From Dehalococcoidia bacterium (lineage in GTDB: Bacteria; Chloroflexota; Dehalococcoidia; Plut-88900), in contig JAAXHX010000219.1 of the NCBI GenBank assembly GCA_012270635.1, positions 1 through 10,158 of the forward strand: 10,158 bases of DNA, read 5' to 3'. Both the position numbers and the translations under genes were made by a program. Position 1 is the stretch's first letter; the number at the start of each line of letters is the position of its first letter. Positions 1-5,348 of the stretch are shown here, one piece after another. The notes beneath the pieces are model-generated. The model was not told where the DNA came from and did not search any database. It saw nothing but the letters and a program-made list of their open reading frames with translations.

Positions 1-288
1 GGCCACCACATGCCCATCAAGCCCAGCGAGTACTTCCTGCGCCAGTGCTTCGTGGCCTGCGACCCCGACGAGGGCACCCTACCCTTCACCGTCGATTGGC
101 TCAACGGGGACAACATCGTCTTCAACACCGACTACCCTCACCCCGACGCCCCCTTCCCCGGCGCTGTGGACAAGTTCCTGGCCCAACCCCTGAAGGACGA
201 CCACCGGAGCAAGATCCTGTGGGACAACTCCAAGGCTCTGTACGGGGGTCGGCTTGGCAACGGGGCCGCCTCGGGGAACGGGCGGTAG
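1..288 (+). CDS. Amidohydrolase family 2 (TIM-barrel metal-dependent hydrolase), C-terminal fragment
   Basis: The reading frame is open from the first base, so the 5' part lies outside the window; 95 residues remain before the TAG at 286-288. The segment near residues 8-24, with PSEYFLRQCF and then CDPDE, followed by FNTDYPHPDA at residues 41-50, is the typical C-terminal end of amidohydrolase-2 proteins (the ACMS decarboxylase-like group). In that family the Asp of the T/S-D-Y-P-H motif, here D44, is a metal and catalytic residue. The remaining ligands, an N-terminal HxH and two histidines, would lie upstream and cannot be seen. Members hydrolyse or decarboxylate small carboxylated or cyclic compounds in the cytoplasm; the substrate here is unknown. 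The tail after the last helix (LYGG onward) is short and Gly/Asn-rich. The family call is fairly safe; the reaction is not. Confidence 0.85.
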   Translation, partial: GHHMPIKPSEYFLRQCFVACDPDEGTLPFTVDWLNGDNIVFNTDYPHPDAPFPGAVDKFLAQPLKDDHRSKILWDNSKALYGGRLGNGAASGNGR

Positions 289-313
289 GCGATAAGCACG
301 GGCGTAAGGGTGA

Positions 314-344
314 CCCGATGGGAACGGGCACACGTCCTATCGGG
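314..344. other. GC-rich inverted repeat (10-bp stem, 11-nt loop)
   Basis: CCCGATGGGA (314-323) pairs with TCCTATCGGG (335-344), with one G-U pair, leaving an 11-nt loop. It lies 25 nt after the amidohydrolase stop. There is no T-run on either side, so it is not a standard intrinsic terminator. It could still end or stabilise the upstream transcript. Confidence 0.45.
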
Positions 345-432
345 AGCCGCCATCAACCCATGAGAGACCTTTGAACAGCTGTAAATCGCGTCTCTTCCGC
401 TATTCGGATGCCGTGGACTCCCCTCCCGCTCA

Positions 433-457
433 TACTTCGACAGCTCAGCACGAGCGG
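433..457. repeat. Possible degenerate copy of a dispersed intergenic repeat
   Basis: CTTCGACAGCTCAGCACGAG (435-454) resembles, from memory, a short intergenic palindromic element of the form CTTCGACAGGCTCAG followed by a CGAACGG-like end, which is scattered in many GC-rich bacterial genomes. This copy would lack one G in the centre and have G for A near the end. The outer arms TTCG (436-439) and CGAG (451-454) still pair, with one G-U. I see only one copy here, so the call needs a genome-wide search. Confidence 0.3.
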
Positions 458-483
458 CCCCAGACCCTCCGATGCCGGTTATG

Positions 484-489
484 AAAAGG
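484..489 (+). promoter_or_regulatory. Ribosome binding site that sets the nucleotidyltransferase start
   Basis: AAAAGG lies 5 nt before the ATG at 495. The open frame extends further upstream, to 408, but the extra residues do not resemble the family, whose proteins begin almost directly with the nucleotide-binding motif. Confidence 0.6.
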
Positions 490-494
490 TCTCC

Positions 495-1208
495 ATGAAA
501 GCGATCATACTGGCCGGGGGCCTGGGGTCGAGGCTCAGGCCCCTCACCGACTCCACCCCCAAGCCCCTCCTCCCCGTTGCCGGTAAACCGATAATCCAGT
601 GGCAGATGGAATGGCTCAAGAACGCGGGCGTCGAGGACTTCGTGCTGTCCATCGGGCACCTGGCGGAGAAGGTGCAGGCGGTCATGGGCGACGGCGCGGG
701 GCTCGGCGCATCCATACGGTATGCCGTGGAGCGGGAGCCCCTGGGCACCGCCGGCGCCCTCAGAAATGCCATGATCGAAGGGGCAGTTGAAGGCCCTTTC
801 TACGCCGGCAACGGAGACGTCCTCACGGACCTCGACCCCCGGCAGTGCGAAGCCCTCAGGTCGGGCCAGGGCTTGGTTGCTGCGCTGGCCCTGGTTCCCC
901 TGCCGTCGCCGTACGGCATCGTCGAGGCGGAGGACAACGGACTGGTGACTGCCTTCAGGGAGAAGCCCCTGCTTCCGCACTGGATAAACGCGGGTTTCTA
1001 TTCCCTCTCCTCGGACGTGTTCGACTACCTGCCGAAGAAGGGCAGCCTGGAGCGGGACGTCTTTCCCCGCCTAGTGAGGAAGGGTCTTCTCGGGGGGGCC
1101 AGGCTGCACCCCCGTTTCTGGCGCTCGGTGGACACCCACAAGGATCTGGAGGAGAGCGCCGCGTTCATCGAGTCCACGGGCGACTCCTGGCACGCCCCTC
1201 GGGGTTAG
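495..1208 (+). CDS. Sugar-1-phosphate nucleotidyltransferase (NTP_transferase family, short form)
   Basis: This 237-residue cytoplasmic protein should transfer an NMP from an NTP to a sugar 1-phosphate, making an NDP-sugar for glycan or cell-wall synthesis. The signature loop is at residues 6-27: L-A-G-G-x-G-S-R-L-R-P-L-T, then P-K-P with K23 as the nucleotide-binding lysine. EPLGTAGAL (81-89) and NGD with D108 (Mg2+ ligand) follow, then FREKP and a WINAGFYSLSSDVF segment that shapes the sugar pocket. The C-terminus ends in a W-x-S-V-D-T-x-x-D-L-E-E-S element. The length fits short single-domain enzymes such as HddC (heptose-1-P guanylyltransferase) or MurU (MurNAc-1-P uridylyltransferase), without the left-handed beta-helix of GlmU. 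I cannot decide which nucleotide or sugar is used. It starts at ATG 495, about 205 nt after the amidohydrolase, and its stop overlaps the stop of the convergent propeller gene by 4 nt. Confidence 0.88.
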   Translation: MKAIILAGGLGSRLRPLTDSTPKPLLPVAGKPIIQWQMEWLKNAGVEDFVLSIGHLAEKVQAVMGDGAGLGASIRYAVEREPLGTAGALRNAMIEGAVEGPFYAGNGDVLTDLDPRQCEALRSGQGLVAALALVPLPSPYGIVEAEDNGLVTAFREKPLLPHWINAGFYSLSSDVFDYLPKKGSLERDVFPRLVRKGLLGGARLHPRFWRSVDTHKDLEESAAFIESTGDSWHAPRG

Positions 1209-2254
1209 GCCCAGGCGAGGGCGTAGACCTGGGTGGCGCCCTCCGGCAGAGGGCGCTCCTGCCAAGTATTGCCGGCGTCCTCGCTGACGTACACTTGACC
1301 CCGGTAGGACGCGCAGGCCACCGAGTCCGGGCGCTCCCGGTTGAAAGCCAGGCAGAAGATGGCGCTGGCGGGCTGCAGTCCCATGTCCACCCGTTTCCAG
1401 GCGCCTCCACCATCCTCGGTCTTGAATAAGCCGCCCCTGTCTCCGTCGAAGCCGTTCCCCGCACCGACCCAAATGACGTTCGGGTCATTCGGCGCTTCCT
1501 GAATGGCCCGGGTGTACAGCCGCCCGGTCTCGTCCAGGGGCGGCAGGGGCACGTGGCCCCAGTGGTCGCCGCCGTCGCCGCTGCGAAACAGGCCCGCGCC
1601 GGTGATGCTGAAGACGAGGCCCGGCGTCGCGCCGCTGGCCAGAATGCCGTGGGTGTCGACCGGCTGGTCGTCCCGGTACATGCCATGACTCAGGTTTGCC
1701 CAGGTTTGTCCCCCATCCCGGCTCCTCATCACCCCACCCACCTCGATGGCGCCATACAGGGTCTCCCGGTCGAAGGGGCTTGCACCCATCATCAAGACCC
1801 GTCTGGCAGGGTTGGCGCCCGGTCTCATGGTTATCTCCGGGAACCGCATATCTGTCGAAAGTCGCGTCCAGGCCTTGCCGCCGTCCGCACTGGTATGCAC
1901 CTGGGCGTCCTCGCCCCCGACGTACATGATCGAGGGGTCACGGGGGTCGAACAGGATGGACCAGACCGGCAGCCCGCTCTCTACACCCGGGACCCTGGTC
2001 CAGGTCTCCCCGCAGTCCTCGCTGAGGTAAGGTCCGTCCTGCGCGCCGGCGTAGACCGTACCGGGCTGGGAGGGGTGGGGGGTGATGGCCCTCACCTCAG
2101 GGGCCGGGGGCAGGCCCGACGTCGCAAGCTCCCAATCGCCGCCCCCGGGAGCCAGCCTGTACAGCCCCGATCTCATCGGCCTGCCCGGCGCCGTCTCTCC
2201 GGCCAGTCCCACCAGGAGATGAGCCCCGTTACGTCCATGCCCATTCGCAGCCAT
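1205..2254 (-). CDS. Asp-box (BNR/sialidase-type repeat) beta-propeller protein
   Basis: This 349-residue protein consists almost entirely of beta-propeller repeats. Six Asp boxes of the S/T-x-D-x-G-x-x-W type lie at residues 78-85, 122-129, 178-185, 225-232, 279-286 and 324-331. A degenerate first one (APGGGDW, 35-41) suggests seven blades in all. The spacing of about 44-56 residues matches one blade each. Such propellers occur in sialidases, VPS10/sortilin-like proteins and the YCF48 assembly factor. I see none of the extra catalytic residues of a sialidase (Arg triad, Tyr/Glu pair), so a binding or scaffold role is likelier. No signal peptide is evident. The ATG at 2254 has a good ribosome binding site, AAAGGAG ending 5 nt upstream. 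It follows the M24 gene by 48 nt on the same strand and is probably cotranscribed with it. Confidence 0.82.
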   Translation of the reverse strand: MAANGHGRNGAHLLVGLAGETAPGRPMRSGLYRLAPGGGDWELATSGLPPAPEVRAITPHPSQPGTVYAGAQDGPYLSEDCGETWTRVPGVESGLPVWSILFDPRDPSIMYVGGEDAQVHTSADGGKAWTRLSTDMRFPEITMRPGANPARRVLMMGASPFDRETLYGAIEVGGVMRSRDGGQTWANLSHGMYRDDQPVDTHGILASGATPGLVFSITGAGLFRSGDGGDHWGHVPLPPLDETGRLYTRAIQEAPNDPNVIWVGAGNGFDGDRGGLFKTEDGGGAWKRVDMGLQPASAIFCLAFNRERPDSVACASYRGQVYVSEDAGNTWQERPLPEGATQVYALAWA

Positions 2255-2270
2255 GACGACTCCTTTCCCC

Positions 2271-2285
2271 GCGCCGGTCGGGCGC
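2271..2285. other. Small intercistronic hairpin
   Basis: GCGCC (2271-2275) and GGCGC (2281-2285) can form a 5-bp stem with a 5-nt loop between the M24 and propeller genes, just ahead of the propeller's ribosome binding site on the minus strand. It could tune expression of the second gene or be chance in GC-rich DNA. Confidence 0.2.
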
Positions 2286-2302
2286 CGGTTGCACTGTCGG
2301 GT

Positions 2303-3466
2303 CTAGTTCACCACCAACTCGTGGGGCACGTGAGTGATCACCTCGACCCCGTTCTCCAGGATTATGGACTGCTCTCCCAGGGACATTGTCAACCCCGACT
2401 CCCGGTCCACCAGGATCATGTGGGTGAAGAAGGTCATGCTGGGCCGAAGCACCAGGGGATTGTCCCCCACTATCATCGGGTGCTCCATCCATGAAGGGGC
2501 CCACGTGGCCCCCATGGTGTAGCCGCACGCGTTCAGAAATGCGTGACCGTAGCCATGCCTGGTGAACGCGTCGGCATGGGCGAGAAAAACGTCCCCGACG
2601 GTGTTGCCGGGTCTCAGCGCGCCCTGCACGGCTTCCAGGGCTGCCAGGCAAGCCTCGTGCATCCTGCGGTGCCGGTCGTCGACCCTCGGGCCGGTGAGGG
2701 CGGCCACCATGTTGGCTGCGTGATAGTGCCGGTACGCTGCGGCAATCTCGTAGGTGACCTGGTCGTTCTCGCCCACGGTTCCCCGGCCCGTGGCGTAGCG
2801 CACCAGCACAGCCTTCTTCCCCGAGCCCACGGGCCAGTGGCTGGCGGGGGGATCGCCTCCCGACTTCCATATAAGCCCGTGCATCTCGGCCAGAATATCG
2901 CCCTCGTACGCTCCGGCCCGGGTCAGTTCCAGGCCCTTGGCCATGGCCTTGTCGATGATTTTGCCCGCCTCCCGGATGTACTCCAGCTCCTGGGGGCTTT
3001 TCACCACCCTCATCAGCCGGATCATGTCCGAGGCGTCGACGAGTTCACAGTAGTCCCCGACCGCGACGGCCAGGTCTCGGCCCATCTTGCTGGTCAGGCC
3101 GTAGGTGTCGTGCTGCACCCCGACCCGCTTGCCCTTCAGCTTGTACCGCTCCAGCACCTCCCGCACCGAGTTGAAGGGCGAGTTCTCTAGGCTGTCCACC
3201 CAGAGATGCACGTCGTCGCATACCGAGGAGTACTCGATGCTCGGGACGTCTGCAGACCGGGTGATGTGGGTCAGCTCTCCGTTCACGCCGATATACATGG
3301 CGTGAAATATGACGAAGCCCTGGGTGTCGAGGCCGCAGAGCCAATACATGTCCTCGATCTTGAACAGCAGCATCCCGTCCAGTCCCCGCTCGGCCAAGGC
3401 GGCCCTGACCCGGGCCTGGCGTTCGGCGAACTCTTCCCTGATGAAGTAGATGGTCGGTTCCGGCAT
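2303..3466 (-). CDS. M24 (creatinase / aminopeptidase P fold) family protein, ectoine-hydrolase-like, altered metal site
   Basis: This 387-residue protein has the two-part M24 layout: an N-terminal creatinase domain (about 8-150) and a pita-bread catalytic domain (about 155-387), joined by the typical VKSPQELEYIREAGKI segment (155-170). The metal ligands of true Xaa-Pro peptidases are mostly not conserved. The first Asp is replaced by E240 (TYEIAAAY), the second Asp position falls on Ala (about 251), and the Glu of the IEPG motif is replaced near H349 (MTFFTHM). H308 (GYGHAF) and E365 (GEQSIIL) remain. Creatinase and ectoine hydrolase (DoeA) share such losses, and the FEIAGCYKRYH and PRELFVKD segments I recall from DoeA resemble TYEIAAAYRHYH and PHELVVN here. 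It probably hydrolyses a C-N bond in a small amide or cyclic amidine rather than a peptide; the substrate is unknown. The ATG at 3466 is chosen because the TTG at 3508 lies upstream of the promoter's -10 box. Confidence 0.82.
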   Translation of the reverse strand: MPEPTIYFIREEFAERQARVRAALAERGLDGMLLFKIEDMYWLCGLDTQGFVIFHAMYIGVNGELTHITRSADVPSIEYSSVCDDVHLWVDSLENSPFNSVREVLERYKLKGKRVGVQHDTYGLTSKMGRDLAVAVGDYCELVDASDMIRLMRVVKSPQELEYIREAGKIIDKAMAKGLELTRAGAYEGDILAEMHGLIWKSGGDPPASHWPVGSGKKAVLVRYATGRGTVGENDQVTYEIAAAYRHYHAANMVAALTGPRVDDRHRRMHEACLAALEAVQGALRPGNTVGDVFLAHADAFTRHGYGHAFLNACGYTMGATWAPSWMEHPMIVGDNPLVLRPSMTFFTHMILVDRESGLTMSLGEQSIILENGVEVITHVPHELVVN

Positions 3467-3470
3467 GTTT

Positions 3471-3476
3471 CCCCCT
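3471..3476 (-). promoter_or_regulatory. Ribosome binding site of the M24 gene
   Basis: On the minus strand AGGGGG lies 4 nt before the ATG at 3466. With the promoter just upstream it fixes this start rather than the in-frame TTG 42 nt further out. Confidence 0.6.
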
Positions 3477-3494
3477 GTCGGTGCGGTTCCCCGA

Positions 3495-3522
3495 ATGATA
3501 CGACGCAAAGCCCACCTGTCAA
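3495..3522 (-). promoter_or_regulatory. Sigma-70-type promoter for the M24-propeller operon
   Basis: Minus strand: a perfect -35 TTGACA (3522-3517), a 16-nt spacer, then TATCAT (3500-3495), matching 5 of 6 consensus -10 positions. Transcription would begin near 3488 and give a leader of about 20 nt carrying the ribosome binding site at 3476-3471. Confidence 0.65.
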
Positions 3523-3540
3523 TCGCACCGACTCAACCTC

Positions 3541-3569
3541 ATGAAACCCAGCCCGAAGTGTGCTACCTT
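3541..3569 (+). promoter_or_regulatory. Candidate extended -10 promoter for the gene at 3602
   Basis: TGCTACCTT (3561-3569) is an extended -10 element (TGn followed by TACCTT). A weak -35, ATGAAA (3541-3546, 4 of 6), sits at a 17-nt spacing. The start would fall near 3576, leaving a leader of about 26 nt. It is divergent from the M24 promoter. Confidence 0.4.
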
Positions 3570-3601
3570 GTCCCTCACCAGCATCGAAAAGGAGAAACTA
3601 A

Positions 3602-4276
3602 ATGGCCAAGCTCCCAATCATCTACACCGTCCGCATGGACGTGGCCCCCGAGGTGCGGGACCTCTTCGAAGAATGGGCTTCCACCAGGCACATCGAAGAC
3701 CTGCTGTCGGTGGGATTCCTGAGCGCACAGCGCTTCCGGGCCTCCAAGGGCAAGCCCGAGTTCCTGCACCTCTACGAACTGGCCAACGTCGACCTCCTGC
3801 ACACCGACATCTATGCCGCCGTAGCCAAAAATGACCCCCATATAGCCAAAGTCCGCACAGGGCTCCAGAATCACTCCGCGTCCCTGTATGAGCAGGTTGT
3901 GAACTTGCCTTCCGGCAAAGCCGACAGAAACGGGGAGTGGGTCCCGGGCATCCGTTCTCGACACCTGATAACCGTCCAGTTGGAAGTGCAGGAGGGCCGC
4001 GAGGACGAGTTGGTCGAATGGCATAGGGCCGAGCACATCCCCACCCTGCTCCAGGCCGAGGGGATGCTGGCCGGAAGGCTGTGCCGACGCACGGCTAAGC
4101 ATCCGTCCACACCATGCCTCGACCCCACGTGGGTCTCGATATACGAGATGTCGGGGCCCGAGACGCTGCGCGACGCCAAGGTGAAGGAAGCCAACGAGAC
4201 CGAATGGGCCCAGCGAATGCACGCGGCCACCACCGAGGCGCGGCTCTGCGTCCTGGAGAGGATTACTCCTCCCTAG
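3602..4276 (+). CDS. Two-repeat alpha/beta-barrel-like protein of unknown function
   Basis: This 224-residue soluble protein has no function I can name. Its two halves look like an internal duplication of a ferredoxin-like (dimeric alpha/beta barrel) unit. Residues 14-46 (E-x-R-D-L-F-E-E-W, then RHIEDLLSVGF, then A-Q-R-F-R) match residues 131-162 (E-D-E-L-V-E-W-H, then EHIPTLLQAEGM, then A-G-R-L-C-R). LYELANVD (57-64) matches IYEMSGPE (170-177). Single-unit relatives include small monooxygenase-like and DUF4286-like proteins, which often act on aromatic or polyketide substrates; that role here is only a guess. The W-H or R-H pairs of each half (W26/H30, W140/H141/H145) are candidate pocket residues. 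ATG 3602 has a strong ribosome binding site, AAAAGGAG (3587-3594), 7 nt upstream. The stop overlaps that of the convergent EamA gene. Confidence 0.75.
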   Translation: MAKLPIIYTVRMDVAPEVRDLFEEWASTRHIEDLLSVGFLSAQRFRASKGKPEFLHLYELANVDLLHTDIYAAVAKNDPHIAKVRTGLQNHSASLYEQVVNLPSGKADRNGEWVPGIRSRHLITVQLEVQEGREDELVEWHRAEHIPTLLQAEGMLAGRLCRRTAKHPSTPCLDPTWVSIYEMSGPETLRDAKVKEANETEWAQRMHAATTEARLCVLERITPP

Positions 4277-5214
4277 CGCACGACCATAATCACCCCGGCG
4301 AGGGTCACGACCACCCCGCTCAACGTCTTCAACGTCAATCGTTCTCTCAGGAAGAGCGGGCTCGTTAGCGCTATCCAGAGCAGGGATGTGTTGCTCAGGG
4401 TGAATGCTATTGCCAGGCCCGCCTTTTCGACGGCTATTAGGATGAACAGGCTCCCAATTCCCAGGTTCAGGCATCCGTTGAGGATCGGCACCACGTAGCC
4501 GCGGAGCGTCTGCCTAAGGCCCTCGTGGGTTGTTGAGACTTCAAAGGCCGGTTGGCTCGCCGCTCCCCGGGGCCTCAGCAGCTTCCCCACCCCGAGCAGG
4601 GAGAGTACGGTGAGAAAGATGAAGATTGCGGGGAGTCGAGCGGAGTTCAGGATCACCGAGTCCACCTCTCGAAGGGCCACGGCCTGCATCGAAAACCCCG
4701 CAACCCAGAAGGATGCGGCAAATACCAGGAACGCCATCCCCCTGAACCCCAACCACACTGATTGAGCGAGATCGGTCTCGTTCCGTTGAAAGAAGCTCAG
4801 CGCATATATCCCAACCAGGATTATGGCGATCCCTCCCAACGTCAGCGCGGACAGGTCCTCGTCCAGGAAGAATAACCCCGAAATGACGGAGAGAATTGAG
4901 GATACCCCACCCGACAGAGGTATCGCCTTATTGGCGTCCACCGACTTCAGGAATATGAGGAACAGCGTGAAGCCGATTCCGAAAGAGACCAGGCCGCCGC
5001 ACACCCCCAGAACCAGCGATGGGACGTGAACGTCCGGCAGTTCTCGGTATCTGCCCAGTACAGCTACCAATATGAAGGAGAAGAAGGATCCGCCGAGAGC
5101 GGCCAAAGCCGCCTGCTTCATGGGGGGCAGGCGTCGGGTGAGGGCCTTGTCAATCAGCGCGCCTATCGAGTGGCTGATGGCCGCGCCGATTGCGAACAGC
5201 TCTCCTACCGGCAC
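4273..5214 (-). CDS. EamA-type transporter (drug/metabolite transporter superfamily)
   Basis: This 313-residue inner-membrane protein should have about ten membrane helices, arranged as two EamA repeats (about 5-140 and 150-312). The first repeat ends in the typical G-G-V-S-S-I-L-S-V-I-S-G-L-F-F-L-D-E run followed by a G-G-x-A-I-I-L-V-G-I helix. The second ends in SPLFLRERLT plus a final GVVVTLAGVIMVV helix; the acidic D-E and R-E-R after the penultimate helices are family hallmarks. These proteins export or exchange small metabolites; the substrate cannot be read from sequence. A hydrophilic loop at about 205-235 separates helices of the second half. The start is GTG at 5214, with only a weak AAGAG ribosome binding site about 6 nt upstream. 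The gene is convergent with, and overlaps by 4 nt, the gene at 3602-4276, and is divergent from the first MFS gene. Confidence 0.87.
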   Translation of the reverse strand: MPVGELFAIGAAISHSIGALIDKALTRRLPPMKQAALAALGGSFFSFILVAVLGRYRELPDVHVPSLVLGVCGGLVSFGIGFTLFLIFLKSVDANKAIPLSGGVSSILSVISGLFFLDEDLSALTLGGIAIILVGIYALSFFQRNETDLAQSVWLGFRGMAFLVFAASFWVAGFSMQAVALREVDSVILNSARLPAIFIFLTVLSLLGVGKLLRPRGAASQPAFEVSTTHEGLRQTLRGYVVPILNGCLNLGIGSLFILIAVEKAGLAIAFTLSNTSLLWIALTSPLFLRERLTLKTLSGVVVTLAGVIMVVR

Positions 5215-5251
5215 GTTTCACTCTTTCGACGGCAGAGGTGCATAGGCGGCC

Positions 5252-5260
5252 ATAATATCA
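5252..5260 (-). promoter_or_regulatory. Extended -10 promoter for the EamA gene
   Basis: The minus strand reads TGATATTAT (5260-5252): TGn plus TATTAT, which matches 5 of 6 -10 positions. No -35 is evident, as is usual for extended -10 promoters. The start would be near 5245, a leader of about 30 nt. Confidence 0.5.
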
Positions 5261-5312
5261 CCCGCGCCCCTCGCCCATCCCCGAGCCGTTGGTCCATGCC
5301 CCGTTCCCTCAT

Positions 5313-5341
5313 TCGACCGCGCCTGCAAATCAGGGTACACT
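5313..5341 (+). promoter_or_regulatory. Candidate promoter giving a leaderless MFS mRNA
   Basis: TACACT (5336-5341) is a plausible -10 with TCGACC (5313-5318, 4 of 6) at a 17-nt spacing. The transcription start would fall at about 5347-5349, on the ATG itself. No Shine-Dalgarno sequence is placed correctly before that ATG, which agrees with leaderless initiation. Confidence 0.4.
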
Positions 5342-5348
5342 TTCCGAT

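Noticed and set aside
138..980. A 280-codon open frame on the minus strand
   Set aside because: It lies opposite the amidohydrolase end, the gap and the nucleotidyltransferase, has no recognisable motif, and both plus-strand genes there are well supported.
1205..2254. Catalytic sialidase
   Set aside because: Asp boxes alone occur in many propellers; the arginine triad and nucleophilic Tyr/Glu arrangement could not be found.
1553..2494. A 313-codon plus-strand frame opposite the propeller and M24 genes
   Set aside because: Low-complexity His/Arg/Gly product, no ribosome binding site, and it spans the gap between two recognised minus-strand genes.
4257..4273. Terminator hairpin at the convergent overlap (GAGGA, TTAC loop, TCCTC)
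   Set aside because: The stem is only 5 bp with no T-run on either strand and lies inside coding sequence.
3575..4474. A 299-codon minus-strand frame opposite the two-repeat protein
   Set aside because: The plus-strand gene has a strong ribosome binding site, an internal duplication and a family-like composition; the minus frame also runs into the EamA gene.
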